The notes: a model not told the origin generated them from the letters alone. Positions 33,429 through 43,050 are shown, numbered from the stretch's first letter. The stretch is DNA of 64,000 nucleotides from Terriglobia bacterium (GCA_025363475.1 JANYDS010000076.1:16574-80573); one strand, 5' to 3'. Translations and numbers: made by a program.

Positions 33429-34520
33429 TTAGTTGACAAATCTTCTGACTCGTACACTATTGACGAGACCCAGCATCAGGAATGTTGACCAGATACTGGA
33501 ACCACCATAGCTCATTAGCGGCAGCGGAATCCCGGTAACCGGCATTCGCCCCACAACCATTCCGACATTTACCAGTATATGAAATAAAAGCAGGGCTCCG
33601 ACACCCATACATACGTACATTCCGGCGCGATCCGGCGCAGTTTGTGCGTTTTGCACAATTTGCATCAGCAAAACGAAGTACAACACCATCACCACCATCA
33701 CGCCGATGAAGCCGTGCTCTTCCGCAAAGGCCGAAAAAATGAAATCAGTATGCGGCACGGGCAGGAACCGCAGCTGCGTCTGAGACCCCTTGGTAACCCC
33801 TTTGCCCCATGTGCCGCCGGCACCCACAGCAATCTTCGACTGGATCAGTTGATAGCCGGTACCCTGCGGATCGCGCTCGGGGTCAAGAAAACTGACAATC
33901 CGGGCTTTCTGATACGAATGCAGTGAGCCATAGCCGACAGTCACTACCACCAGTGCGATCACCGCAATCGCGGTCCAGTAGCGCCAGGGTAAGCCCGCGA
34001 GAAAGATTCCCACGCCCAGGATCGGCAGATAAGTCAGAGCCGTACCCAGATCCGGTTCTTTGGCAATCAGCGCCATCGGCACCAGAATCACCGCGCTCAG
34101 CTTCAATAAGTCCTGTAGTTTCAGAACCTCAGAACTGAGTTCCGTCAGAAACCGTGCCACCAGCAGAATCACCGCAATCTTGGCAAATTCGGAAACCTGC
34201 AGGTGGACGCCGCCGGGGAAAGCGATCCAGCGCGTGGAACCAAAGGCCCGTTTCCCTACCAGCAAAACCACCACCAGCAGCACCACAGAGGCAATATAGA
34301 GCGGGTAAACCTGCGTCATCAGCGCGTGGTAGTCGATGTGCGCTACCAGCCACATCAGCAGCACGCCAGCCGCAATGAAAAGCAACTGCTTCCACCACGA
34401 GCCCTGCCAGATGGTGCCATGCGTCGCACTGAAAATTTGCAGCACGCCCAGCCCGCAAATGATCAGCACGACAAAAAACATCGTCCAGTCGAAATCTTTG
34501 AGGCCTGCCGATTGCAGCAT
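33429..34520 (-). CDS. rodA: Peptidoglycan polymerase RodA (SEDS family)
   Basis: A 363-residue polytopic protein with about ten membrane helices and SEDS motifs: KEPDLGTALTYLPI (the catalytic Asp of the family is in this loop), WGKGVTKGSQTQLRFLPVPHTDFIFSAFAEE in pieces, and GIPLPLMSYGGSS near the C-terminus. RodA polymerises lipid II during elongation together with PBP2, whose gene ends 3 bases upstream. It pairs functionally with mreBCD, located about 18 kb away on the same strand. Confidence 0.95.
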   Translation of the reverse strand: MLQSAGLKDFDWTMFFVVLIICGLGVLQIFSATHGTIWQGSWWKQLLFIAAGVLLMWLVAHIDYHALMTQVYPLYIASVVLLVVVLLVGKRAFGSTRWIAFPGGVHLQVSEFAKIAVILLVARFLTELSSEVLKLQDLLKLSAVILVPMALIAKEPDLGTALTYLPILGVGIFLAGLPWRYWTAIAVIALVVVTVGYGSLHSYQKARIVSFLDPERDPQGTGYQLIQSKIAVGAGGTWGKGVTKGSQTQLRFLPVPHTDFIFSAFAEEHGFIGVMVVMVLYFVLLMQIVQNAQTAPDRAGMYVCMGVGALLLFHILVNVGMVVGRMPVTGIPLPLMSYGGSSIWSTFLMLGLVNSVRVRRFVN

Positions 34521-34523
34521 AAG

Positions 34524-36425
34524 CTAATTGTTCAACTTCCGGAACAGAAACGCCGAATTCAGGGCCGCCACCGGATTGGTGCGAACCCGCGCCGCTTCCG
34601 CTTCCGCCAGCCGCGTCTTCTTGTCAAAGTACGATTTCATGACGTCACGGGCTGTTGGAGCCGCAAACTGGCCATGCACGCCCACGTTTTCCCAAAGCAC
34701 AGCAACAATGATTTCGGGGTTGTTGCAGGGGGCATACCCTATGAACCAGGCGTTATCCTTGACATCTTTATGTGCAGCTTCGTATTCCGCAGAAGCCACC
34801 TGCGCCGACCCTGTTTTGCCGCATACATCAATCCCGGGTAATTTGGCACGTCCGCCAGTGCCGCCTTCATTCACTACGCCGTACATTCCGTAAACGATCT
34901 TTTTGACGTTTTCCTGGTTCAAAGCCCATTCGCGCGGCTTTTCCACTTTCGATGCCGCCACCGTCATGTGAGGTCTGTGCCAAACGCCCCCCGCCGCAAG
35001 GCCCCCGATTGCACTGGCAAGCTGAAGCGGCGTCACCGTCACTGCGCCCTGGCCTATCGCCACCGAAATCGTTTCCCCCGCAAACCATTTCTGGCGGAAG
35101 TTACGCAGCTTCCATTCCGTGGAAGGCATGGTCCCGGAGGCTTCGTTTGGCAGATCAATTCCGGTCTTGGTTCCGATCCCCGCCTGTTGCGCATAAAAAG
35201 CGATATTGTCGATACCAGTCTTGTTGCCCACTCCGTAGAAATAGGAATCGCAGGATTGCGCCATGCCCTTGTGCAGCGAAACCGAACCGTGGGTAGCCCA
35301 GCATTTGTAATAGTGGCCGAAATAGTTAGCACCGCCCGGGCAGTTGAACGCCGTGTTTTCATCCACGCTGCCGGTTTCGAGGCCAGCAATGGCGACAATC
35401 GGCTTGAAGGTCGAACCGGGCGCGCATTGCGCCTGAATGGCCCGGTTCAGCAGCGGATTACCCGGGTCTGACGTCAATTCACGCCAGTCGGCATTCTTGA
35501 TTCTTACGGCGAATTTGTTGGGATCAAACGTCGGCTGCGACGCCATCGCCAGCACTTCGCCGTTCTGCGGATTCAATGCCACCACAGCGCCCCGACGGCC
35601 TTCAAGCGCCAGTTCCGCCACCACCTGAAGATCCAGATCTACAGTGAGTTGCAAGTTCCGGCCCGGCTTCGCTTCTTTAATACCCAGTAATTCGCGCTCA
35701 CGGCCCCGGTTATCCACCACGCTTTGCCGTTCACCATCCACGCCGATCAGGGTATCGTTATACTCCCGTTCAATGCCGGTCTTGCCTACAATCTGGCCCT
35801 GATTGTATTTGGCGTACTGGGGCAGATCCAGTTCCGATTCGCTGATCTCCCCGGTGTAACCAATCACATGCGCCAGAATGCCGTTTTCGGGATAGAGCCT
35901 GCGCTGCGATTCGATGGTTTCCATTTCCGGGAAAGTGTCCGGATCGCGGTGGGCCTCTACGAACGCCATGTCAGCAGGTGTCAGCTCTTCTTTAATAATG
36001 ATCGGCTCGTACTTCGGGCGGTTCTTGTACCGCTGCAGCTTCTTATAAAGGTCTGTGTAATCGAGGTGCAGGCCGTCTGCAATCTGCCGCAGGTGCTCCG
36101 TCTTCAGGTTCTCGCGCGAAAGGATCAGGCTCCACGTCGAGTGGTTATCCACAATCACGCGGCCGTCGCGGTCCAGAATTTTGCCGCGTGGAGCCACGAT
36201 GGGGAGCTCTTTAATCCGGTTCCGTTCCGCCCGTTCGTTATAGAATTCCGGATTGCGGATTTGCAGATCCCAGAAGCCGGTCACCAGAAAGAGAAAGACC
36301 ACGACCGCCGAATATTGAAAAACGGCCATTTTCGTGGCGGCAAACTTCGGGTCATCACGCAGCTGAATCTTGCCTGGCAGCAGCGGTTGCTGATCCGAAT
36401 GATGTTCGAGGGAAGGGAAGGACAC
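34524..36425 (-). CDS. mrdA: Penicillin-binding protein 2 (elongasome transpeptidase)
   Basis: A 633-residue class B PBP. One membrane helix (about 34-52) is followed by the pedestal domain (RNRIKELPIVAPRGKILDRDGRVI) and the transpeptidase domain: the SxxK motif in APGSTFKPIV, the middle motif in SCDSYFYG (SCD in place of SxN, usual for PBP2) and KTGSAQV. A C-terminal stretch carries ENVGVHGQFAAPTARDV. It partners RodA immediately downstream. The N-terminus has a 30-residue cytoplasmic tail. It is divergent from an M2 peptidase with a 76-base gap. Confidence 0.95.
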   Translation of the reverse strand: MSFPSLEHHSDQQPLLPGKIQLRDDPKFAATKMAVFQYSAVVVFLFLVTGFWDLQIRNPEFYNERAERNRIKELPIVAPRGKILDRDGRVIVDNHSTWSLILSRENLKTEHLRQIADGLHLDYTDLYKKLQRYKNRPKYEPIIIKEELTPADMAFVEAHRDPDTFPEMETIESQRRLYPENGILAHVIGYTGEISESELDLPQYAKYNQGQIVGKTGIEREYNDTLIGVDGERQSVVDNRGRERELLGIKEAKPGRNLQLTVDLDLQVVAELALEGRRGAVVALNPQNGEVLAMASQPTFDPNKFAVRIKNADWRELTSDPGNPLLNRAIQAQCAPGSTFKPIVAIAGLETGSVDENTAFNCPGGANYFGHYYKCWATHGSVSLHKGMAQSCDSYFYGVGNKTGIDNIAFYAQQAGIGTKTGIDLPNEASGTMPSTEWKLRNFRQKWFAGETISVAIGQGAVTVTPLQLASAIGGLAAGGVWHRPHMTVAASKVEKPREWALNQENVKKIVYGMYGVVNEGGTGGRAKLPGIDVCGKTGSAQVASAEYEAAHKDVKDNAWFIGYAPCNNPEIIVAVLWENVGVHGQFAAPTARDVMKSYFDKKTRLAEAEAARVRTNPVAALNSAFLFRKLNN

Positions 36426-36501
36426 GGCAGTACTCAGCGTCTGTTTTCACATTAACAGAGATCTACACCTTACAGAAATTCTGCGTTAAAATCAGTGCGA
36501 A

Positions 36502-38352
36502 ATGATCCGTTCGCGCCTGCTCCAAACTGTTGCTTTCATCCTGCTCGCCAGGCACCAGCTTCCCGCCGCCACGCCCACCATTGCCGAAGCGCAAGCCTTT
36601 ATGAACCGGGCCGAGGCCGAACTGGCAAAGCTCAATGTGGTTGACCAGCGTGCCCAGTGGATCCACGAGACCTATATTACCGATGACAGTGAATGCCTCG
36701 CAGCCGAACAGGATGAAAAATACATCGCCCGCACCACCGAACTGGTGACTGAAGGCCGTAAATTCGAGACCCTCAACCTTCCGCCCGATTTGAAACGGAA
36801 GTTCAGGCTGCTGAGACTTTCCCTCGCCATGCCCGCCCCGCACGACCCTAAGCTCAGAGAAGAATTGACCCAAATCGCCTCCGGTCTGGGCAGCGCCTAT
36901 AGCAAAGGCAAGTATTGCCCCGATGGCGACAAAAAAAGTGGAGACAAAGAAAAATGTTACGGCATTGATGATCTGGACGAACGTCTCGCCAAAAGCCGCG
37001 ACCCCAAACAAGCCGCTGAAATGTGGGCGGGCTGGCACAAAGTGGGCGCCCCCATCAAGAGCCAGTACGCCCGCTTCGTGGAACTTTCCAATCAGGGCGC
37101 CCGTGAACTCGGTTTTGCCGATACAGGCGCTCTGTGGCGCTCAAATTACGACATGACACCGGAGCAGTTCTCAGCCGATCTCGAACGCCTCTGGGCCCAG
37201 CTCGATCCTCTCTATAAGGAACTCCACGCCTACGTTCGCCGCAAGCTGGTGGCGAAATACGGTCCCGCCGCAGACCGCAAGGACGGCATGATCCCCGCCC
37301 ACCTGCTCGGCAATATGTGGGCGCAGGAATGGGGCAATGTGTATGACATCGTGGCACCCCCTGCCGCTCCGCAGGCCTACGATATCGGGCAAATTCTTCA
37401 GCAGCGGAAAACCACGCCAAAACAGGTGGTGCAGTATGGTGAGGACTTTTTCCACTCGCTCGGGCTTCAGTCCCTGCCCGGTACTTTCTGGCAGCGGTCG
37501 CTTCTCACACGCCCGGCCGACCGGGATGTCGTCTGTCATGCCAGTTCCTGGGACATAGACAACGACCAGGATGTCCGGCTCAAACTCTGTATTCATGGAA
37601 CTACCGACGATTTCACCACCGTCCACCATGAACTCGGCCATACCTATTACTACCTGGCCTACCGGAAACAGCCCTATCTGTTTAAGGGCGGTGCCAACGA
37701 CGGTTTCCACGAAGCCATTGGCGACGCGATTGCGCTTTCCATCACGCCGGAGTACCTGAAGAAGATTGGCCTGATCCAGCAGGTACCACCGCCCGCCGCC
37801 GATATTCCGCTGTTGCTCAGAACTGCCATGAACAAGATCGCCTTCCTGCCGTTTGGTCTGATGATTGACAAATGGCGCTGGGAGGTCTTCTCCGGCCAGG
37901 TGAAACCGGACGGTTACAACAAAGCCTGGTGGACCCTTCGCGAACAGTATCAAGGCGTCGCACCGCCCGTTGATCGCAGCGAAGCCGATTTCGACCCAGG
38001 CGCCAAATACCACATTCCGTCAAACACGCCGTACGCCCGCTACTTCATCGCCGGCATTGTCCAGTTCCAGTTCTATCGGGCAATGTGCCGCGCTGCCGGT
38101 TATTCGGGACCACTGAACCGGTGTTCGGTTTATGGTTCGAAAGCAGCCGGAGACAAGCTCGAAGCCATGCTGGAACTGGGACAGTCAAAGCCCTGGCCGG
38201 AAGCGCTGAAGCGCATGACCGGGGAGGATCGGATTGACGCCTCCGCAATGGTTGAGTACTTTCAGCCGCTGCTTACCTGGCTCAAAGAGCAGAATAAGGG
38301 TCAAAAAATTGGCTGGACTGTGGCTGCAAATCCGTTACTGGCCCAGCGGTAG
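36502..38352 (+). CDS. Peptidase M2, angiotensin-converting-enzyme homologue
   Basis: A 616-residue secreted zinc dipeptidyl carboxypeptidase (signal about 1-24). The zinc site is HELGH at 376-380 with the third ligand E404 in GFHEAIGD. Further conserved ACE segments are visible: the GNMWAQEWGNVYD strand at about 270-282, CHASSWD, and YHIPSNTPYARYF near 505. Length matches one ACE domain. It removes C-terminal dipeptides from oligopeptides, probably in the periplasm. Its 3' end overlaps the end of the decayed RAYT gene on the other strand. Confidence 0.95.
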   Translation: MIRSRLLQTVAFILLARHQLPAATPTIAEAQAFMNRAEAELAKLNVVDQRAQWIHETYITDDSECLAAEQDEKYIARTTELVTEGRKFETLNLPPDLKRKFRLLRLSLAMPAPHDPKLREELTQIASGLGSAYSKGKYCPDGDKKSGDKEKCYGIDDLDERLAKSRDPKQAAEMWAGWHKVGAPIKSQYARFVELSNQGARELGFADTGALWRSNYDMTPEQFSADLERLWAQLDPLYKELHAYVRRKLVAKYGPAADRKDGMIPAHLLGNMWAQEWGNVYDIVAPPAAPQAYDIGQILQQRKTTPKQVVQYGEDFFHSLGLQSLPGTFWQRSLLTRPADRDVVCHASSWDIDNDQDVRLKLCIHGTTDDFTTVHHELGHTYYYLAYRKQPYLFKGGANDGFHEAIGDAIALSITPEYLKKIGLIQQVPPPAADIPLLLRTAMNKIAFLPFGLMIDKWRWEVFSGQVKPDGYNKAWWTLREQYQGVAPPVDRSEADFDPGAKYHIPSNTPYARYFIAGIVQFQFYRAMCRAAGYSGPLNRCSVYGSKAAGDKLEAMLELGQSKPWPEALKRMTGEDRIDASAMVEYFQPLLTWLKEQNKGQKIGWTVAANPLLAQR

Positions 38353-38890
38353 TTTGTTTGGACTGTTGTGAGGCCTGCGCGGACGGGATTGTTTTCGATG
38401 TACTCCCTGACCTTCCAGAATTCCTGCTGGCAGCGTAAAGCTTTCTTCCTGCCAGAAGGGAGTTCCGCTTGACGCGAGGATGGCGTTGGCCCGTTTGGCG
38501 GTTATTCCTTATTAGAGACCGGGTCAGTTTGGGTATGGGGGCGGCGGGGGTGGCCAGCAGGTGGACATGGTTGGGCATAATCGCCCAGGCGTGTACCTCG
38601 TAATGTTTGAGGTTTTGGCGTTGTACTCGATTGCTTCCGCCACCAATGTCGGCAATTGCAGGCTGGCGCAGATCGAAGTTCCCAGTACTTGCTTCGTCGA
38701 GTAGTCGGTCCAGAGTTACGAATGCGTTCCCGGATCGAATGGCCTCCGGCGGAGAGACGCGATGGGACGGCAGGCTGTTGAATAAACACCAGGGCAGAAA
38801 GACCGGGTAATCAGTCGAGTAGACGTGAGGAAGCCGCCGCCGGTATTGGTCCATATTCCGGATAGTCCTGACGGTAGCGAAACTTCTCAT
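38301..38890 (-). pseudogene. REP-associated tyrosine transposase (RAYT), frameshifted
   Basis: Minus-strand pieces in three frames reconstruct a RAYT. The catalytic region HAWAIMPNHVHLLATP is intact in one frame and carries the HxH-type motif NHVHLL. The next piece, GITAKRANAILASSGTPFWQEESF, lies in the second frame, and EFWKVREYIENNPVRAGLTT in the third. A further compensated shift replaces the expected VAEAIEYNA with GGGSNRVQR. Several indels therefore inactivate the gene. Its 5' end abuts a REP-like palindrome at 38893, the usual partner element of RAYTs. Confidence 0.85.
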
Positions 38891-38892
38891 GG

Positions 38893-38968
38893 GGGGCGGA
38901 CGCCCTCGTCCGAATCCGGTCCCCTGACCGGATTCTTTGCACCACCACAAGCCGACGAGGGCGTCGGC
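38893..38968. repeat. REP-like palindrome cluster, copy 1
   Basis: Three adjacent hairpins: CGGACG/CGTCCG (38897-38912), GAATCCGGT/ACCGGATTC (38912-38935) and GCCGACG/CGTCGGC (38951-38968). The first two match, with about 90% identity, the element at 43051-43093. It lies at the 5' end of the RAYT pseudogene. Confidence 0.75.
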
Positions 38969-39094
38969 CGCTGGTCAGGGATCGCGACCTCCTACATCCG
39001 TAGCAGGAAACGTCTGTTACAATTAACTCATGATCGCCTTGTAACCCTCCCCGTCTCCCCCTTTCAAATCTTTCCAAAAGGAGAACGACAAATC

Positions 39095-39583
39095 ATGAGG
39101 CGTTTCTTACAATCCACCGTAGTCCTCTGTGCCGGTGTCCTCGGCATCGCAACCGCATCCGTTAAAAATGAGCAGGATGTTGCAAAACATCAAAAAAAAT
39201 CCGACCTGCGTGAGACCATCCTCCGCAAGTTTCTGCAAGCACATAAATGTCCCGACGAAGCCTATACCGGCATGTTCCTCGCCGAAGCCGATACCCACGG
39301 CCTTGACTGGCGGCTCCTCCCCAGCATCGCGATTCTGGAATCCGGCGGTGGCCAGACGTCAAAAGGCAATAACATCTTCGGCTGGGCCAACGGCAAAAAG
39401 CACTTTACCAGCATCGGCGAATCCATCCATCACGTGGCCTCAGCCATGGCACATGCCCGGCCCTACAGCGGCAAAGACCTGAACGGCAAGATCAAAGCCT
39501 ACAATCAGTTTCCTGACTACCGGATACAGCTTCTCGCACTGATGCATCAGCTCGCGCCCTCCGTCGCTGTTGCCGCAGACTAA
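39095..39583 (+). CDS. Secreted muramidase/glucosaminidase-like protein
   Basis: A 162-residue exported protein. ATG 39095 is chosen because AAAAGGAG (39076-39083) precedes it at good spacing and it opens a signal peptide (RRFLQSTVVLCAGVLGIATA). The domain HGLDWRLLPSIAILESGGGQ ... NNIFGWANGK has the lysozyme-like layout with a candidate catalytic Glu in LESGG, as in glucosaminidase or lytic transglycosylase domains. It probably cleaves peptidoglycan glycan strands. It is monocistronic; the rpsA promoter starts 13 bases after its stop. Confidence 0.78.
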   Translation: MRRFLQSTVVLCAGVLGIATASVKNEQDVAKHQKKSDLRETILRKFLQAHKCPDEAYTGMFLAEADTHGLDWRLLPSIAILESGGGQTSKGNNIFGWANGKKHFTSIGESIHHVASAMAHARPYSGKDLNGKIKAYNQFPDYRIQLLALMHQLAPSVAVAAD

Positions 39584-39595
39584 GCCCCAGCCGGT

Positions 39596-39624
39596 TTGAC
39601 AACCTGTGAACGCCCCTCTATAGT
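39596..39624 (+). promoter_or_regulatory. Strong sigma-70 promoter of rpsA
   Basis: Perfect -35 TTGACA (39596-39601), a 17-base spacer and TATAGT (39619-39624). The predicted start is near 39631, giving a leader of about 24 bases with a G-rich ribosome site before the TTG start at 39655. Confidence 0.88.
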
Positions 39625-39654
39625 TGGAAATTCGACTTCGGGGGGCTGCTGACA

Positions 39655-41382
39655 TTGGCCGACGAACAAACGCCAGACGAACACACGAACCAACCGGGTG
39701 AGCCTGTAATCGCCGCGTCTGTCGATCCGGACGAATACCAGCACCTACTCGAAGATTACAGCCATCTGGCCCCCCCCTCCCGCGACGAACTGCTCGAAGG
39801 CCGGGTTCTGAAGGTTTCTGAACTCCAGGTCTTCATCGACGTTGGCCACAAGTCCGATGGCATAGCCCCCGTCTCTCAGTTCACAGATCACGAAGGAGCC
39901 GTGAACGTCAAACCCGGCGATATCGTTCAGGTGATGCTTGAAAGTGGCCGCAACTCCGAAGGCTACCTGCTGCTTTCCCATGAAAAAGCCGCACGCCTGA
40001 AAATTTGGGACCGTCTGGAACGTGCTCTCGAAGATCAATCCACCATCAACGGTCTGGTCACCGGCAAGGTGAAGGGCGGACTCTCCGTCGACGTAGGCGT
40101 TATTGCCTTCATGCCCGGCTCCCAAGTCGATGTTCGTCCGGTCCGCAGCGCCGATCAGTTCAACGGCCAGACCATTCCCGTCAAAGTCGTCAAAGTAAAC
40201 CGCAAACGCGGCAATGTAGTCGTTTCGCGCAAACTGGCAGTTCAGGAAGAAGTAACCGCCCGCAAAACCATCACGGCCGAGGCTCTGCACGAGGGCGCAA
40301 TCGTAACCGGTACAGTCAAAAATCTCACCGAATACGGCGCTTTTATTGACCTCGGGGGCATTGACGGTCTGCTGCATGTGACTGATATTTCGCATGGCCG
40401 CATTGCCCATCCGGCTGAAGTTCTGCACGCCGGCGACGAAATCACCGTTCAGGTGCTGAAATACGATCCCGCCAAAGAACGCGTTTCGCTGGGCATTAAG
40501 CAGATGATGCCTGATCCCTGGACAGGTGCACCCGAGCGTTTCCCGGTAAAGGCCCGAGTCGTGGGCCGGGTGGTTACTGTTACTGATTACGGCGCATTTG
40601 TCGAACTCGAACCCGGCGTGGAAGGTCTGATTCACATCAGTGAAATGACCTGGTCGCGCCGTATGAAGCACCCTTCCAAGGTGGTCAAGCCAGGTGATCA
40701 GGTGGAAACGGTGGTTCTGGAAGTCAGCACCAAAGAGCGCCGCATCTCCCTGGGTCTGAAACAACTGGAAGCCAACCCTTGGACCACGGTGGCAGAGCGT
40801 TACAGCATCGGCTCGGTCGTGGAAGGCCGCGTGCGGAACATGACCGAATTCGGGGTCTTTATTGAAATTGAAGAGGGCGTGGACGGGCTGGTGCACATCT
40901 CCGACCTCTCCTGGACAAAACGGTTCAAGCATCCGAGTGAGCTGTTGCGCAAGGGTTCCATCGTGCAGGCGGCGATTCTTTCCATCGATGCAGGCAATAA
41001 ACGTCTGTCGCTCGGCATCAAACAATTGCAGCCCGATGCGTGGGAGACATTCTTTGCGCAGTACCATGTCAACGATTCCGTGAAAGGCAAAGTTCTGCGT
41101 TTGGCGGGTTTTGGTGCTTTCATTGAACTGGCCGACGGAGTGGAAGGTTTGTGCCATTTTTCTGAAGTTCCCGGCTGGTCCGGCCGGAAATCTGATCCAG
41201 CCCCTTTGAAACCTGGCGATGAACATGAATTCGGAATCATCAGGATGAGTGAAGATGAGCGCAAAATCGGCCTCAGCCTGAAGTCGCTGGCAGAGTCCAG
41301 AGAAGCCAGTCGCCTGGGTGAATACCAGAAGAAAGCTGCTGCAGCCAGTTTGAGCCTCGAAGAATTCCTTCCGCGTGCCTGA
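39655..41382 (+). CDS. rpsA: 30S ribosomal protein S1
   Basis: A 575-residue protein with six S1/OB domains at roughly 40-110, 125-195, 212-280, 297-367, 384-452 and 470-540; each later repeat carries the G.V..(T/L)..(G/Y)AF(V/I)(E/D)L ... GL.H.SE/D pattern. S1 unwinds mRNA at the ribosome and is essential for leaderful initiation in many Gram-negatives. The start is TTG at 39655, preceded by a G-run. The gene is followed by an IHF/HU gene after 71 bases, as in proteobacterial rpsA-ihfB order. Confidence 0.96.
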   Translation: MADEQTPDEHTNQPGEPVIAASVDPDEYQHLLEDYSHLAPPSRDELLEGRVLKVSELQVFIDVGHKSDGIAPVSQFTDHEGAVNVKPGDIVQVMLESGRNSEGYLLLSHEKAARLKIWDRLERALEDQSTINGLVTGKVKGGLSVDVGVIAFMPGSQVDVRPVRSADQFNGQTIPVKVVKVNRKRGNVVVSRKLAVQEEVTARKTITAEALHEGAIVTGTVKNLTEYGAFIDLGGIDGLLHVTDISHGRIAHPAEVLHAGDEITVQVLKYDPAKERVSLGIKQMMPDPWTGAPERFPVKARVVGRVVTVTDYGAFVELEPGVEGLIHISEMTWSRRMKHPSKVVKPGDQVETVVLEVSTKERRISLGLKQLEANPWTTVAERYSIGSVVEGRVRNMTEFGVFIEIEEGVDGLVHISDLSWTKRFKHPSELLRKGSIVQAAILSIDAGNKRLSLGIKQLQPDAWETFFAQYHVNDSVKGKVLRLAGFGAFIELADGVEGLCHFSEVPGWSGRKSDPAPLKPGDEHEFGIIRMSEDERKIGLSLKSLAESREASRLGEYQKKAAAASLSLEEFLPRA

Positions 41383-41409
41383 TAATTCGCCTGTGACGAA
41401 ACAAGCTAA

Positions 41410-41438
41410 TTGCTTTATCCTGTGTTGTTTGGCAAAAT
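41410..41438 (+). promoter_or_regulatory. Candidate promoter of the IHF/HU gene
   Basis: TTGCTT (41410-41415), a 17-base spacer and CAAAAT (41433-41438), upstream of the ATG at 41454. Match quality is moderate; readthrough from rpsA is also possible. Confidence 0.4.
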
Positions 41439-41453
41439 CGAATTAGGTAAAAG

Positions 41454-41777
41454 ATGACTAAAGCCGATCTGATTGAAGAGGTATCGCGAGTCGTCGAAAT
41501 GACCCGGAAAGAATCCGAAGTCATCGTTGAGGCGATCTTCGACAGTATTGTCCGTTCGCTGCGCAGCGGGGACAAGATTGAAATTCGTGGCTTTGGCAGT
41601 TTTCGCACGCGTCAGCGCCAGTCGCGCGTAGGCCGCAACCCGAAAACAGGCACGCGCGTGGAAGTTCCCGCCAAGAAAATTCCCTATTTCAAGCCCAGCA
41701 AGGAACTCAAGGATGTCGTCAACGTAGGCGGCAAACCGGCTGAACCCCTGGTCAGTTCCGAACTCCCTCCGCTCTAA
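41454..41777 (+). CDS. IHF/HU family nucleoid protein
   Basis: A 107-residue DNA-bending protein. The N-terminal helices TKADLIEEVSRVVEMTRKESEVIVEAIFD, the dimer strand GDKIEIRGFGSFRTRQRQ and the arm with the intercalating Pro in RNPKTG are all present, followed by KKIPYFKPSKELKD. Position after rpsA and the arm sequence suggest the IHF-beta-like subgroup, but HU cannot be excluded. A 15-residue C-terminal extension rich in Pro/Leu is unusual. GGTAAAAG before the ATG is a weak ribosome site. Confidence 0.93.
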   Translation: MTKADLIEEVSRVVEMTRKESEVIVEAIFDSIVRSLRSGDKIEIRGFGSFRTRQRQSRVGRNPKTGTRVEVPAKKIPYFKPSKELKDVVNVGGKPAEPLVSSELPPL

Positions 41778-41786
41778 GGGTGGTCC

Positions 41787-42272
41787 GTGGACTATATCTG
41801 GAGTCCCTGGCGCTATTCTTACCTCACTGGTGATCAGAAACCGAAAGGCTGCATTTTCTGCGCCATGGCGGCAGATCGCACTCATGATCAGGACTGGCTC
41901 ATAGTCTTTCGCGGTGTCCACAATTTCGTGGTGCTGAACCGCTATCCCTACACGTCCGGGCACCTCATGATTGTGCCGCACACCCATTCTTCTGAACTCT
42001 CTGCCATTACTGAGGCAGCGGCCGCTGAACTGATGGAACTCACCCGGACCGCCGAGAAGAAACTGCGGGCTCTTTACCGGCCCGATGGCCTCAACATCGG
42101 TATGAACCTCGGAGCAAGCGCCGGTGCAGGCATCGCCGGGCACATCCACATGCACGTGGTCCCGCGCTGGACCGGTGACGCCAACTTCATGACCATCACC
42201 GCGGAAACACGCGTCCTGCCGGAGGAACTAGGCACCACCTGGCAGCGTGTTCAGGCGGCCTTCGCAGGCTAG
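41787..42272 (+). CDS. HIT family nucleotide hydrolase
   Basis: A 161-residue protein of the HIT superfamily. The histidine triad is HIHMHVV at 119-125, and GCIFC at about 21-25 is the N-terminal Cys pair often seen in the Ap4A-phosphorylase/HIT group. It likely hydrolyses dinucleoside polyphosphates or nucleotidyl conjugates. The start is GTG 41787 with AAGGGTGG just before it; it follows the IHF gene by 9 bases. Confidence 0.92.
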   Translation: MDYIWSPWRYSYLTGDQKPKGCIFCAMAADRTHDQDWLIVFRGVHNFVVLNRYPYTSGHLMIVPHTHSSELSAITEAAAAELMELTRTAEKKLRALYRPDGLNIGMNLGASAGAGIAGHIHMHVVPRWTGDANFMTITAETRVLPEELGTTWQRVQAAFAG

Positions 42273-42290
42273 TGATACAATCGCCCCTGC

Positions 42291-43049
42291 ATGTTGCCTG
42301 AACTCATCGCTGAATTTCTCGGTACTCTGGTTCTCATACTTTTTGGTAATGGCGTAGTTGCCATGGTCGTCCTGTTCGGCAAAGGAGTGCCGGGAGAGAT
42401 TGTAAACGGAGGGTTTACCAACATCACACTGGCCTGGGGACTGGCCGTCACGATGGGCATCTATATCGCCGGGAAAATTTCCGGGGCGCACCTGAACCCC
42501 GCCGTCACCATTTCGCTGGCGATCTATCGGGATTTCCCGTGGCGCAAAGTTCTGCCCTACATCCTGGTGCAGGTGCTGGGTGCTTTCGTGGCGGCGGCGC
42601 TGGTCTACTGGAACTACATGCCGGCGTTTCAGGCCTTCGACCCTGGCCTTGACAAAACTGCAGGCATCTTCACTACCTTCCCCACTTTCGCCCAGGTTCC
42701 CTTCGCCGGCCTGCTCGACCAGACCATCGGCACCGCGCTGCTGCTGATGCTGATATTTGCCATCACCGACGAACGTAACCAGCCGCCCGGAGCTAATTTG
42801 GGCGCGCTGATGGTGGGCCTGGTCGTGGTCGCGATTGGTATGGCTTTCGGTGGCATGCACGGCTATGCGATTAACCCGGCCCGCGATTTCGGCCCGCGCC
42901 TCTTCACCGCCTTGGCCGGCTTCAAGAATAATGGGCTTACAGATGGCCCCAGGGTTTTCTGGGTTCCGATTGTCGGCCCAATCCTGGGCGGCATCATCGG
43001 GTCCGCAGTTTACGATTTCGGCATCCGCCGCTACCTCCCCCGAAGCTGA
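42291..43049 (+). CDS. Aquaglyceroporin (GlpF-type MIP channel)
   Basis: A 252-residue six-helix channel. Both half-helix signatures are intact: NPA (69-71, in GAHLNPAVT) and NPARD (195-199). The Asp after the second NPAR is the hallmark of glycerol-conducting GlpF-like members rather than water-only aquaporins. It lies 18 bases after the HIT gene. No glycerol kinase is nearby, so the physiological solute is open. Confidence 0.94.
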   Translation: MLPELIAEFLGTLVLILFGNGVVAMVVLFGKGVPGEIVNGGFTNITLAWGLAVTMGIYIAGKISGAHLNPAVTISLAIYRDFPWRKVLPYILVQVLGAFVAAALVYWNYMPAFQAFDPGLDKTAGIFTTFPTFAQVPFAGLLDQTIGTALLLMLIFAITDERNQPPGANLGALMVGLVVVAIGMAFGGMHGYAINPARDFGPRLFTALAGFKNNGLTDGPRVFWVPIVGPILGGIIGSAVYDFGIRRYLPRS

Positions 43050-43050
43050 T

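Noticed and set aside
39745..41226. A 493-codon minus-strand frame over rpsA
   Set aside because: It is a shadow of the repetitive S1 domains; rpsA has a strong promoter and full domain conservation.
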